64,000 nucleotides of DNA, from contig CM030361.1 of NCBI GenBank assembly GCA_017893485.1, positions 140,448,461-140,512,460 on the forward strand, given 5' to 3'. The stretch's first letter is position 1, and each line of letters begins with the position of its first letter. Origin of the DNA: Hemerocallis citrina (Eukaryota > Streptophyta > Magnoliopsida > Asparagales > Asphodelaceae). The position numbers were made by a program, and so were the translations under genes. This document shows, one piece after another, positions 10,101 through 20,990 of this stretch. The notes under the pieces were generated by a model. That model was not told where the DNA came from. It did no database searches and saw nothing but the letters and a program-made list of their open reading frames with translations.

Positions 10101-12679
10101 CTTCTGAACAACAACCTACAGAGAAACAAGTGATTAAGATACGAAAAGCCCAAATTTATACAGATAAGTAAAAGTTCCACCGAGATATCTAATTTACATG
10201 GAAGCTACCTTTTGGGGAACAGTGTCATGATCATCAACAAAATACTGCCTGCAAGAAGAAAATTTAGATTTGTTAGTCATTGTTAAGATTACTGCAGAAA
10301 TTCTTAAAAGTTCTTTTCATAGTGTCATTAAAAAATCAACGTAATGTACATACTTAACAACCGAATACGCTGGATTGTCTTGCAGCGGGTTTGGATATGA
10401 CTGTAAGAATAAGAAAAATAGCAAAAATAATCAATAAAATACTACCCAAATAGATTAATTAAGAAGCTAAAAAATTAAAGGAGCTTGTAGATTAATTAGG
10501 TTTGCTTAAAAATTGTTTGCTTACATCTTCCTAACATATAACAAACTACATTTCATTTATATAAAAATAACTAGATACATGCTGAAATGTAACCCTCAAT
10601 TGGATATGGCAACATGCTCCAGATTTAGGCCATACAAGCACCCCAAATAGATCAAACAAACAAGAACACAACTAAAGAAACAAACCAATTCCCACATGCA
10701 AATATTTTATATATTTTTATAACTAGAGAATTGGATTTGTGTCTGCAAGTGCACATATTGAACCTCATCAATAGTTATTTGATCCTAAACATGTATTGCA
10801 CATGTTTTTTTCATCCTTGTTTGTCTTTGTTTGTCTAGTTGGAAGCAGATTATAATTATTGTGCATTTAGACAACAAATGATAAGCTATACTTAAAAGAA
10901 GATAAAAAGTACATGCTAATCATCTCCATGTCCTGTTCCAAAATCTGAAATCTAAAAGGTATTTTAACATCAACTAATAATAATAAAAACTTTCAGGCAA
11001 TTTTGGTTATGTTAAAGGTATTTTAACATAACCAAACTCTCCATCAACAATCTTAACATTCGCTCTCCCATCCGTCTCCACCATGCAGCTCTGGCTCAAT
11101 CTTCGCTCCTCTGAATGAAAGGAATGGGAAGAAAGAAGATGGCAAAAACATGGGAATGGAGTGAAAAGAGGAGAAGACAAAGTGGGTTGAATTTCCTGGT
11201 TTATTTTCGGCATCCCTTTTTTTTTCAGGGCATCATTGGGTTCGTGGTAGTTTAAGGAGAAGTTAAATTGCCAATTTGTACTTTCATGACATTAAAAATT
11301 CCCTACATGGGTTTGGTCGTAAAATGAAGAAGAAAGTGAAGAGTAAAAGAAAATTGAAATATTCAGATTCATCCTATTAACTCAACCCCATCAATTCCTC
11401 CTGTAGTGCCCTCTCTGGCGATCAGCTGCAGGGGTGGAGGTGCTCAATTTCTTAGCATTTGGAGTTGTGACTCGGTTTTCTATCAGATTGCTGGTGATCG
11501 CAGGCGCGCCTCTCTCCTTCACGATCGGAGTGTTTTAGCGCGATGGCCACATTGGTCATCCCCCTTCCGATCGCTCCATTCAGCATCTAGAGCTGCTTCT
11601 GGTCCTTGCGTGGGTCTACTTGTTCGATCAGCTTGTTTCTAGATGGTGTGTGTGATTCTCGGATTAGCGACTGTTCGTCTGAGGATGTATTTCTAGTTGG
11701 GACTGTATTTTAGGATGTTGGTTACTGTACTATTTGTTTTACGCCTTGTAAGACCTTGCTACTGATATTTTTATGAATATATATTATGGCTGGAGTCGTT
11801 TGACTATCCGTTTCATTAAAAAAAACTCAACCCCATCAATTCTACCGTATACTTGGACGAATTAGTATATCCTAGCATTCAGGCCCAAACCGTACTCTGA
11901 ATTAGGTACATGAACATGATCCAGATTTAGAATACATAAGACATCCAAAAGGATCAAACATTGGAGTATAATAAAAGAAGCAAACCAATTCAATAGTTAG
12001 TCCAAAGTTAATTTCAGTCAGACTAACAAGAACTAATTTCCCACATAGACATATAACATATCCATACTAGTATTATTATAGCCATAGAATAATTAGACGT
12101 AATGACAACTAAAACATACTAGTATCATACACGTGCACACGTGCACGTGGAAAAAATTGAAGGATAATGAAAAGTGTAAAAAGAAAATAACCATAGAATA
12201 ATTAGACGTAATGACAACTAAAACATATACTGTACATGTTCTCTTTGAAACTGGCCATAATTATTATGCAGAGAGACAAAGACAACAAACAAACAAACAA
12301 ACAAACAAACGCTAATCATCTACTACTAAAACCGATGAATTTCATCACCAGTTTGAAAATCACAAATCTAATATAAAATATTAACAAAAAAATAATAATA
12401 ATAATTTGAAGAACTCACAGGCAAATTGGGAATATAGTCAGTCAGGTGAGGAACATCTTCGAGAAGGTAACCGAAGTCTCCATGGACAATCTTGACATTA
12501 GATCTCCCTTCCGACTCCATATTCTCACTCGATCCTTGGCTCCGATTCAGACTCCGATTCGTAACACCTACAGGCGATCGGCAACCCTCAGAGGGAAGCA
12601 AGAAACTTATACTAGTTGATCTTGAGCTGCTGCTGCTGCTGTTGGTGTTGGAGTTCAAAACAGAGGATGAGGAATCCAT
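7178..12679 (-). CDS. PFK: ATP-dependent 6-phosphofructokinase, plant type, 14 exons, 552 residues
   Basis: Phosphorylates fructose 6-phosphate to fructose 1,6-bisphosphate in glycolysis. Exons on the minus strand, first to last: 12679..12419, 10400..10354, 10248..10209, 10115..10053, 9964..9827, 9703..9545, 9465..9412, 9274..9206, 9093..8964, 8844..8804, 8670..8446, 8049..8001, 7919..7765, 7405..7178. Every intron is GT...AG and the phases join to one frame of 1659 nt with no internal stop. Visible motifs: GGLCPG (153-158), GGDGT nucleotide-binding loop (241-245, the ATP-type form rather than the GGDDS of the PPi enzyme), PKTIDND catalytic loop (269-275) and MGR (316-318). The N-terminal 50 residues are Ser-rich and unlike the short N-terminus of most cytosolic plant PFKs, so plastid targeting cannot be excluded. 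The exon 8 donor (GTACTT) is weak. Met54 (MESEG) could be an alternative start. Confidence 0.95.
11003..11037. repeat. Short perfect-looking inverted repeat in the relic exon
   Basis: TTTGGTTATGTTAAA and its reverse complement (within TTTTAACATAACCAAA) are separated by only a few bases (GGTA). It replaces about 40 bp of the exon sequence still present in exon 1, so it arose after the duplication. Confidence 0.85.
11016..11084 (-). pseudogene. Relic of a second PFK exon 1 inside intron 1
   Basis: On the minus strand an ATG at 11084 opens a frame reading [19 protein letters not shown]. It is clearly homologous to [16 protein letters not shown] in the real exon 1, which also follows a methionine. 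After the Tyr, the part matching [13 protein letters not shown] is replaced by an inverted repeat (11003..11037), and the donor site has changed from GTGAGT to an AAAG-like form. It is probably not spliced. An alternative reading is a rarely used alternative first exon. Confidence 0.75.
11398..11823 (+). mobile_element. 5'-truncated non-LTR retroelement (LINE-like 3' end) with 19-bp TSD
   Basis: The segment ends in ATTAAAAAAA and is flanked by the 19-bp direct repeat AACTCAACCCCATCAATTC at 11379..11397 and 11824..11842. That is the hallmark of target-primed reverse transcription. The body has no reverse transcriptase and looks like the 3' end of an L1-type element. A 78-codon ORF inside (11406..11642) has no recognised domain. 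It sits in PFK intron 1, antisense to the gene. It is not the 3' end of the LINE at 40427..48007. Confidence 0.85.
12082..12227. repeat. Direct repeat of about 37 bp in PFK intron 1
   Basis: A block beginning CCATAGAATAATTAGACG occurs at 12082..12118 and again at 12191..12227, 109 bp apart, with almost no difference. The interval carries the G-box cluster at 12130..12149. Confidence 0.85.
12130..12149. promoter_or_regulatory. Cluster of three CACGTG G-boxes in PFK intron 1
   Basis: CACGTG occurs at 12130..12135, 12138..12143 and 12144..12149. G-boxes are the core sites of plant bZIP and bHLH factors. The position, about 270 bp inside the first intron, would suit an intronic enhancer. That function is inference. 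Confidence 0.5.
12282..12310. repeat. (AAAC)n microsatellite in PFK intron 1
   Basis: About seven uninterrupted copies of the tetranucleotide. Confidence 0.9.
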
Positions 12680-12814
12680 TGAAAACTTTTCGAGGGGGTT
12701 TGATGGGAAGCAAGAAACTTATACTAGTTGATCTTGAGCTGCTGCTGCTGCTGGTGTTGGAGTTCAAAACAGAGGGTGAGGAATCCATTGAAAACTTTTC
12801 GAGGGGCTTTGATG
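12593..12814 (-). repeat. Tandem duplication of about 110 bp over the PFK start codon, creating an overlapping upstream ORF
   Basis: The block beginning GGGAAGCAAGAAACTTATAC occurs at 12593 and again at 12705. The two copies differ mainly by one GCT triplet and a few bases. Each carries an ATG followed by a Ser-rich N-terminus: 12679..12677 (the true frame) and 12788..12786. The two ATGs are 109 nt apart, not a multiple of three. The upstream ATG therefore opens a 58-codon frame that copies the PFK N-terminus for about 28 residues, then enters another frame and stops at 12612, past the main start. Confidence 0.9.
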
Positions 12815-12853
12815 GGATTGGACTATTATTAAGTACCAAACCAAGACGACGTT

Positions 12854-12871
12854 GATTGGTGGTTTATAAAG
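12854..12871 (-). promoter_or_regulatory. Candidate PFK core promoter (TATA box and adjacent CCAAT)
   Basis: On the minus strand CTTTATAAACC (12871..12861) is followed immediately by ACCAATC. A start about 30 nt downstream would lie near 12835, giving a leader of roughly 155 nt to the main ATG that includes the upstream ATG at 12788. Confidence 0.5.
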
Positions 12872-13812
12872 ATTTTTATATTATTATTATTAAAAAAAAG
12901 GAGGAGGTTGGAAAATGGAAGCTTCGAGTTTGACGATAAGTTTTGGGGTTGAATCCAAGTTGGAAACTGGGAATGAAAGGGATGTTAATGGGAACAACGA
13001 GAAATGAATGAGAAAAAGATCAAAGGAGTAACAAAGTGAGTGGGGTTTCCAGGGTTATTCTAAGCCGGATTTGGGTTATTACTGCACAGGTCACCGACAA
13101 ATATTACCATAATGGAGTTCGGTCAGACAAGAATATGTAGCGGGAAACTAGAAAGGACTGGCTTCACTTAATGTTCTGGCAGTGAGTCGTATTCATAGGT
13201 CGGCCGATCATGTAGAAAACAAATTTCTTTATGGACATCTCTATCAAAAGCACAAATAAGTCCCTTACCCTCCTTTACACTACTCTCCATATTCTCATCA
13301 CGACTTCCTCAAAGAGAAGACTCTAGGTGCTCTTCTAAGACTGCTTCCTCAGTTCGGTTTACATCATAATTACTGTCATTTCATAACTTATTTGAAATAT
13401 AGACTTTATATCCAATACAAGTATGAGAGTCAATATTAAGTTGACACTTGAATTTTCCTGAAATTCTTTCTTTTGTGGAAATCTAATGGTTTGTTTGATG
13501 TATGATGCTCATATCTGCTGCCTAGTTTTGTTGCAATACGGGAATTATTTGAGTTCATTGACTATATAGGAATGGACATTGTTTTAGAAGATTGAAACAA
13601 GCAACATATAGGCTTATTTATTGTGCATTTTCTAGGCAACTAGGATGAGTTGAATATTATCAAAACAAAAAAAACTAGGATGAGTTGAAGGGCCTGTGAG
13701 ACCCAAAATGAGGATGCTGTAGAAAGCAGGGTGGTGAGCAAAGTGGTGTATTTCTCAGGTGGTTGGTGTTTTGTGCTTTACTCACCTTAGTTTATCTCAG
13801 GCCTTTTGTAAC
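12872..13812. other. PFK upstream region, no gene recognised
   Basis: This stretch runs from the putative PFK promoter to the target site of element A. I see no ORF with a recognisable product, no repeat array and no LTR terminus in it. Confidence 0.5.
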
Positions 13813-13817
13813 GTAAT

Positions 13818-14322
13818 TTATATGGAATAAATAAAGTGGCACAAATCAGAGCCCTCAGATTGGATCATCCCTCCTGTGATCATCAAGTCAACTGAAGTCC
13901 AACGGACTGCAACCAGCTCAGGCCCACAAGCTAATGGATCCGATCCGGCCCGTTAAGGTTCCAGACCCGTTAGCCTCTGCCTATAAATACTCTACCCCTC
14001 CTCACTGAGAAAGGTAATCATTCTCTCCCCACCTGAACCCTAGCTGCTCAGTCTCTTTTCTAGTGACTGACTAGATCGTTGGAAGGCCTGTCGCCGAGAC
14101 TTCTCCCGGTGTTTTTAGGCAGTGTGCAGGTACAGAAGACCCGAGCCGAGCTCCTACATCTAAGCCGAGCCAAGCTACTTCTCCCGAGCCTCTACCTCTC
14201 GGCTCCTACATCTGAGCCGCTCCCGCTGCCCGGGGTCGGACCAACGCCAGTACCAACGGTTTCCCTCTCACAAATTACAAGAACTCACCTGCAGCCCCAC
14301 ACCCCAAAAACAAACAGTATCA
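13818..14322 (+). repeat. 5' LTR of element A, 505 bp
   Basis: It aligns along its length with 38101..38614 and with 48518..49032. The expected TG start has become TT. The end is ...CAGTATCA, just before the primer site. A TATA box (CTATAAATAC, 13980..13990) sits mid-LTR, followed by a GC-rich leader. Confidence 0.9.
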
Positions 14323-14324
14323 GG

Positions 14325-14341
14325 TTGGCGCCGTCTGTGGA
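14325..14341 (+). other. Primer binding site of element A
   Basis: TTGGCGCCGTCTGTGG follows the LTR after two bases. The same site, TTGGCACCGTCTGTGG, follows the LTR of element C. It is the form commonly seen in plant Tat/RIRE2-type gypsy elements. I do not assign the tRNA. Confidence 0.8.
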
Positions 14342-14409
14342 AAGTTTCTCTTGTTACTGTCGTCAGACTGAGTCCGGTTAGGAATGTCACCTCGCGTCTG
14401 GGCTCTTCC

Positions 14410-15850
14410 ATGGCTCCCAAAGCCAGAAGGGCCGTCACCTCGGCAAGACATCCAGACCCTCCACATCCCAGCCGTGCGGACGCCCAGGGTTCCAACCAAC
14501 CTCGGGTAAATGGCACGACCAGACCTTCACATGCAACTGACCTACGCGGCGTCATCTCAGATCGGCAGGCCAGCCGGACTAGGGGAGAGGCCGCTTCCAA
14601 CTCGGCCTCGAACCATCACCGACGGCCGTCCCAAGCGTGCGATCCGGAACACAGCTGCTCGCCCCGTGGACCTGCACGGCAAGCTCACGTCACCAGGGTC
14701 TAGTTCCAAAATTTTCGGGATGAGATCCTCCGAGCCATCCGAGGTGACCAGACCACCAAGGTCCACAACAACTCCGACCCACGGTCAGGAGCCGGAGGCG
14801 GTGGCGAATCCCGTGGATTGGCCCGCCCCCAGGAATAGGCAGATGCCGTCCTTCGTCATTTGGAGGTGATGGAGAACCGCCTCGCCATCTCGGCGAGGGT
14901 GGAGCAGTACCCGGTCGCGGTCATTGGCAGACGGGACCCCCTTCCCCTCCCCCCTAAATCCTAGAAGCCGAGATCCCTCGAAATTTCAAGTCTCCTCAAT
15001 CCGAGACCTACAATGGCAAGGGTAATCCTGCTGATCACATGCAGGGATTCAAGACCCTCATGATGATTCGCAGCGCTGCGGATCCCCTCCTCTGTCGTGC
15101 CTTCCCTGCTACCCTACGTGGTCCGGCTCGGGAGTGGTTCTCCAAACTTACCCCTGGCTCGGTATTCTTTTTCGAGCAGCTAGAGGCGGGCTTCCTAGCC
15201 CACTTCGTGACCAGCAGGAAGGTCAAGAAGATGAGCTCCTCCCTTCTGTACCTCAAACAGAAGGATGGGGAATCCCTCCGGGAGTTCGTTCGGAGGTTCC
15301 CCACCGAGGCAAGGTCAGTTTCCTCCCTCAACGCAGGTGTCACCTCGGCAGCTTTCTGATACAATCTCCGCCATGGCCAGCTCAAGGCTTCCTTAGCCAA
15401 GAAGCCACCTATAGACTTTCCCGACCTACTCAATAGGGTCGAGAAGTATATTCGGGCCGAGGAGACCCTCAATCCCGAGGGAACCAAGAAAGCTGACTAA
15501 GGGAAAGCGCAAGGTCAACAGTGCTGAACCCTTCAAGAGACCCGTGAAAGAAACGACTGCTCCCAAGAGGGTCCCCCCGATCCCTTGATTCGAAAGATAT
15601 ACGCCCCTGACGCAGAACGTCTCGGCAATTCTAATGAAAATCGAGGACAAGGGGGTCATCCAATTCCCTCCCCGACCAACCAACAACGGCAAGAAGCGAG
15701 ACCAAAGGTTTTACTGCCGCTTCCACCGAGACACCAGACACGATACAGATCATTGCCGAGCCCTCAAAGATGAGATCGAAGCCCTTATCTAGCGAGGGTA
15801 CCTGAGAGAGTTCACCCGGGCCAATCCCAAAGACCGAAGAGAGTCGAGGA
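14410..15850 (+). pseudogene. Element A gag, decayed
   Basis: A first frame from ATG 14410 runs 97 codons. The conserved Gag core is at 15039..15359 (RAFPATLRGPAREWFSKLTP and FVTSRKVKKMSS blocks) and ends at a TGA where element C has CGA. Further stops follow near 15497 and 15790. At 15709..15830 a knuckle-like C-x2-H-x4-H-x4-C (YCRFHRD...HDTDHC) is readable and matches element C at 53500..53560. The many stops and frame changes mean no functional Gag. Confidence 0.85.
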
Positions 15851-16081
15851 GCCCGAGGCCTTTGCCTCCCCCTCGGACAACCGACCGACGGCCCGACAGG
15901 GACCCAGAACCTGAGGAAACAGGTGGACAGGCTATCCTGCACTGCGTCCATGGCGGACCCATGGGAGGAAAATCTAAAACTTATCGCAAAGCCTTTATCC
16001 GAGAGGTCAACTCTGTTCTAGACCATCCCTCCCCTCGGGTCCAGTAGCGGGCAGTTTCCTTCTCTGGGGAAGACCTCGAAG

Positions 16082-16441
16082 GTGTCCGGCTTCCGCACTG
16101 CGATACCCTCGTCATCAGTCCTTGTCATGGCCAACTTTGAGGTCCACCGTATTCTGGTGGACAACGACAGCTCGGTTAATATCCTGTTCTTGGAAGCGTT
16201 CAAGAACCTAAAACTCCCCCAAGAAAAGCTGAAGCCAGCCGGTTACACCCTTCCTGGATTTTCTGGTGTCCCGGTGCAAATTGAGGGAATCGTGACACTA
16301 GATGTAACTGCAAGAACGACCCCCATCCTCCGATCCGAGTCGATGGATTTCATGGTGGTCAACGTCAAGGCAGCCTACAATGCCATCCTCGGCCGACCCG
16401 AGCTCTGTTCGTTTCAGGCCGTCCCTCAGCCTACCATTTGA
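16082..16441 (+). pseudogene. Element A aspartic protease region, decayed
   Basis: The frame shows RILVDNDSSVNILFLEAF, where element C has VDNGRS: the glycine of the active-site triad is now Asp. Further on, YNAILGRP is the second conserved protease block. A 1-nt deletion relative to C near 16430 ends the frame with TGA. Element C serves as the reference for the intact spacing. Confidence 0.85.
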
Positions 16442-17520
16442 AACTGAAGTTCCCCACTAACCTCGGGGTCGGGGTTGTCCGGGGCAACCAGGAGTCAGCA
16501 TGCTCGTGCTACATGACCGCAGTCCGAGGCAGGGTATTTCCCCTCGACACTGTTGAACTCCCGCCTGAAAGGAGCCAGCCCGAGTCCGAACCTGCAGACG
16601 AGTTGGAGGAAGTCTCCTTTGAAGCAGAAGACAAGTCCAAATGGTTCCGCGTGAGCCAAACCCTTTTCGCCGACCTGAAACTAGGTCTGGTTGATTGCGT
16701 CTGCCGCAATATTGACCTCTTCGCTTGGACACTGTCCGACATGCCCAAGATTTTTGAAGATTTAATCATGCACCGGCTAAGCGTCACCCCAGGCTCCAAA
16801 CCAGTCCAGCAGAAGCACCACAAGTTCGCCCTAGAGAGGCAACAGGCGGTATGAACGGAGGTGGATAAACTGCTATCTGCTCGGTTCATTCAAGAAGTCA
16901 GCTACCCCGAGTGGCTGGTAATGTTGTAATGGTGAAAAAGGCAAGCGGGAACAGGAGAATCGGCATTGACTTTACCGAACTCAACAAGGCGTGCCCCAAG
17001 GATCCTTTTCTCCTCCCCAGCATCGACGCTCTAATCGACACAACATCAACTCACGAGCTCCTAACCTTCATGGACGCCTTCTCGGGCTATAATCAGATCC
17101 GTATGTTTCCTCCGAACATTGCTAAAATATCCTTTGTCACCGACCAGGGCCTTTACTGCTACTGGGTCATGCCCTTCGGGTTCAAGAATGCCGAGGCCAC
17201 CTACCAGAGGCTCGTCAACCGAGTCTTTAAAAATCAGATCGGCCGGAACATGGAGGTATACGTCAATGACATGCTTATCAAAAGCTGACGAGGGCAGGAT
17301 CATGTTGACGACCTCGAAGAAGCCTTCGGCATCCTCCGGTCTCACAACATGAGGCTCAATCCTACCAAATGCGCCTTTGGCGTCTCCTCCGGGAAATTCC
17401 TGGGGTTCATCGTTAGCCAACGCGGCATAGAAGCCAACCCGGAGAAGATTCAAGCCATAATCTACATGGCCCCTCCTCGAAACGTCAAAGAGGTTCAGCG
17501 GCTTACAGGTTGACTAGCGG
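16442..17520 (+). pseudogene. Element A reverse transcriptase, decayed and with a mutated active site
   Basis: The upstream linker (16438..16854) ends in TGA where C reads through. RT blocks follow from 16911: GIDFTELNKACPKDPF, FMDAFSGYNQI, YCYWVMPFGFKNAEATYQR and EVYVNDMLIKS. The metal-binding YVDD of element C is YVND here, a loss of one catalytic aspartate. A TGA at 17286 follows, then the frame continues to about 17520 (GFIVSQRGIEANPEKIQAI). Confidence 0.88.
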
Positions 17521-17559
17521 CCATCGGCCGCTTCCTCTCCAAATCAGGGGAGAAGTCCC

Positions 17560-18416
17560 TCCCTTTCTTCAAGGCCCTGCGGGGGACGAAAGGATTCGAA
17601 TGGGGCGATCCACAGCAACAGGCGTTCGACCAATTGAAGTCCTACCTCGCCACCCCCCCTGCTCCTAAGCAAACCCGAACCCGGCGAACCCCTCTTCCTA
17701 TACCTCTCTGCCTCGGAAAGCATGCTCAGTGCTGTGCTCATCCGAGAAGAAGACGGTGTTCATAAGCCCTTATACTATGTAAGCAAGGTTCTGCTCTCGG
17801 CCGAGACCAGATATACCAAGATGGAGAAAATGGTGTATGCACTGATAACGGCCGCGCGGAAGTTCCACTCCTACTTCGAGGCCCACTCTATCCAGGTCCT
17901 CACAGACCAGCCTCTGAAGACCGTCCTCCACAAACCTGAGAGCTCAGCCACCTAGTCAAGTGGTCGATCGAGCTGAGCCAATACGACATCAGCTACCAAC
18001 CAAGGACGACCATCAAAGGGCAGGCCCTCGCCGAGTTCATCACGGAGTGCACTATTTCCGAGCCATTCGACATCTAGAAGACCGACCCGATATGGGAGGT
18101 TTATGTCGACGGCTCGTCTTGCGAGGGAGGGAGCGAAGCAGGCATCATTATGAAGGGTCCCGATAATTTCGTCCTCCAGTATTCTCTCCATCTGAATTTT
18201 CCAGCTTCGAACAACGAAGCGGAATATGAAGCCATGATCACTGGGCTCACCCTAGCACACAAGGCTGGATCCAGACACATCAAGGCCTTTAGCGACTCCC
18301 AGCTCGTGGTCAACCAGATCACCGGGGAGTACGAAGCTTGTGACACTCAGATGGTACAATACTTGGCGATGGTCCATAATCTCTTGTCATTTTTCGAATA
18401 CCACTCAGTGGAATGA
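17560..18416 (+). pseudogene. Element A RNase H domains, decayed
   Basis: Two RNase H-like parts are visible. The first follows RT (17690..17955: FLYLSASE, REEDGVHKPLYYVSK, LTDQPLK) and the second is at 18100..18416 (VDGSSCEGG, NNEAEYEAMITGLTLA, SDSQLVVNQITGEYE). The second resembles the archaeal-type RNase H that Tat elements carry in addition to the usual one. Stops at 17953 and 18074 and a frame change near 17660 break it. Confidence 0.82.
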
Positions 18417-19815
18417 ATCCCCAGGGAACAGAACGCCTAGGCGGACTCATTGTCGAAGCTTGCCTCATCATCCTTCGAGGGCTCGACCGTACCGTCCTAA
18501 TCGAGGTCCTCCTCAAGCCCAGCTTCGATCTCCCGGAAGCCTCCTGCCTCAACACCGATCTGCAGCCCGACAGCTGGACGACGCCCTTGAATGGCGAACT
18601 CCCTCAAGACCGATCTGAGGCAAGAAGGATCAGAGTCTGCTCTGAGAGATTCACCCTGATTAACGAAATGCTCTTCAAGCGCTCATACACAGTGACTAAC
18701 GGCAGACCCTACCTCCGCTGCCTGGCCCCTGACGAGGCCAAGTACGCCCTAAAGGAACTACATGAGGGGATCGAAAGATGCCACATGGGGAGCAAGTCGC
18801 TTGCCCGAAAGGCCTTAAATCATGGGTACTACTGGCTGACCATGTTGCAAGACGCTTAAGACCTCATCAAAAGGTGAGGCCCCTGCCAAAGATTCTCATG
18901 GGTAAAGAGACTCCCGCAGGCCAACCTCCGATCCATGGCCAGTCCGACCCTCTTTGCTATGCGGGGGATGGACCTGGCCGGCGTCTTTCCTCAAGCAAAG
19001 GGACAAAGAAAATTCTTGGTGGTGGCCATTGACTACTTCACCAAGTGGATCAAGGCAGAACCCCTGGCCTCGATCACCGAGTACCAAACTCAACAATTCT
19101 TCTAGAAGCACATCATCTGTTGGTTCGGGATCCCCCAAGTGCTCATCACCGACAACGGGACCCAGTTCGCAGGTAAGAATTTTTGAAGGTTCTGCGAGGA
19201 CATCGGCATCCAGCAACGTTTCTCGTCATATGCCACCCTCAATCAAATGGCCTAGGCCGAAAATGAGAACCGCCAAATCCTTAACGGCCTCAAGAAGCGA
19301 TTGGACAATTCACCCAAGGGGTTGTGGGTCGATGAACTTCCGAGCATTCTCTGGGCACACCGGACGACGAAGAGGATACCCACGGGCGAGTCGCCCTTCA
19401 ACCTAGCCTACGGCACCGAGGCGGTTATCCCCTTAAAGATCGGCCTCTCTTTGCCCAGGATCATGGCCTTCGACGAAGAGAGCAACTTGCAGGCCTCAGG
19501 GCCAACTTGGATCTGGTCGACGAGGTCAAGGAGAAATCCGCCATCAGACGAAGTGTATACCAACAACGGGTCGAGAAATTATACAACAAGAAAGTCCACC
19601 CCACCAATATCAAACAGGGTGACCTCGTCCCCAGGAAATTGGCGGTATCAGACCCCAGCAAGAATAGGAAGTTGGACCCTAATTGGGAGGGCCTGTATAA
19701 GGTCGCCGAAGTAGTGCATCCCGGCACATACCAACTCGCCGACATGAGAGGCAACCTGATCAAGAGACCCTGGAATGCAGAGCACCTTATCAACTACCTT
19801 GAAGGGGAAGACTAA
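18413..19815 (+). pseudogene. Element A integrase, decayed, no chromodomain
   Basis: Readable parts in order: an HHCC zinc region near 18740..18900, the core with AIDYFTKW (19025..19050) and ITDNGTQF (19145..19170), then a C-terminal part at 19507..19815 ending INYLEGED and TAA. In-frame stops occur at 18857, 19103, 19183 and 19253. The C-terminus ends without a chromodomain, which agrees with Tat rather than chromovirus affiliation. Confidence 0.85.
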
Positions 19816-19924
19816 TCTTGTTATGTAACCAATCCCTTGTAATCGGGCATTATACGCCGTTGCTTTTTGTATAAGAAGATGTGTTCTCTTTCCAAAGTTT
19901 TTTTTAGCTCAAATTCTTTGTGTA

Positions 19925-20990
19925 AACTCCTTATGTAACCACTCGAACTCGAGCACCCGGGTAGCTTTCTCATGCTAAGGCAACGGAGCTCGTCGCTCTC
20001 GACCGAACCCCTAAGCCTCGACACCGAACAGTGAACTCGAGTACATGGATAGCTTTCTCAAGCTAAGGCAATGGAGCTCAGCGCTCCACTGACCCCCCAA
20101 GCCTTGACACCGAATGGTGAACTCGAGCACACGGGTAGCTTTCTCAAGCTAAGGCAACGGAGCTCAGTGCCCTCCGCCGACCCCCCCAAGCCCCGACCCC
20201 CTAAGCCTCGACACCGAACGGTGAACTCGAGCACACGGATAGCTTTCTCAAGCTAAGGCAACGGAGCTCAGCGCTCTCCGCCGACCCCCCAAGACTCGAC
20301 ACCGAAGGGTGAACTCGAGCACACGGGTAGCATTCTCAAGCTAAGGCAACGAGCTCAGCGCTTTCCGCCGACCCCCAAGCCTCGACACAGAACGGTGAAC
20401 TCGAGCCCACGGGTAGTTTTCTCAAGTTAAGGCAATGGAGCTCAGCGCTCTCCACCGATCCCCCAAGCCTCGACACCGAACGGTGAACTCGAACACACGG
20501 GTAGCTTTCTCAAGCTAAGGCAACGGAGCTCAGCACTCTCCGCCGACCCCCCAAGTCTCGACACCGAACGGTGAACTCGAGCACACGGGTAGCTTTCTCA
20601 AGCTAAGGCAACGGAGCTCAGCGCTCTTCGCCGACCCTCCAAGACTCGACACCGAACGGTGAACTCGATCACACGGGTAGCTTTCTCAAGCTAAGGCAAC
20701 GGAGATCAGCACTCTCCACTGACCCCCCAAGCCTCGACACCAAACGGTGAACTCGAGCACACAGGTAACTTTCTCAAGCTAAGGCAACGGAGCTCAGTGC
20801 TCTCCACCGATCCCTCAAGCCTCGACACTGAACGATAAACTCGAGCACATGGGTAGCTTTCTCAAGCTAAGACAACGGAGCTCAGCACTCTCTGCCGACC
20901 CCCCAAGTCTCGACACTGAACGGAAAACTCGAGCACACGGGTAGCTTTCTCAAGCTAAGGTAGTGGAGCTCGATGCTCTACGCTGACCCC
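19925..20990 (+). repeat. Tandem array 1 of element A, about 12 copies of an 88-bp unit
   Basis: The marker GTAGCTTTCTCAAGCTAAGG recurs at about 19963, 20050, 20137, 20241, 20329, 20415, 20503, 20591, 20679, 20767, 20855 and 20943. The period is 86-88 bp apart from one longer unit near 20200. It starts about 110 bp after the integrase stop. The unit is related to that of the array at 37345..37935. Confidence 0.93.

Larger units (their letters stand above)
10590..11213 (-). repeat. Diverged tandem duplicate of the exon 1 and intron 1 segment at about 11890..12680
   Basis: Three blocks appear in the same order in both places. One is a block around CCAGATTTAG followed by GATCAAACA and AAACCAATTC (10619..10690 and 11930..11992). 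One is a block from GCTAATCATCT through a run of AATAATAATA to a CAGGCAA splice-site region (10914..11000 and 12311..12425). The last is the exon 1 coding block (11016..11084 and 12430..12525). The first exon and its flanking intron were therefore duplicated in tandem, and the inner copy decayed. Confidence 0.75.

Noticed and set aside
12612..12839. Minus-strand 75-codon frame over the PFK start as an alternative N-terminus
   Set aside because: It is out of frame with PFK and has no ATG at its beginning; only the ATG at 12788 is relevant, as an upstream ORF.
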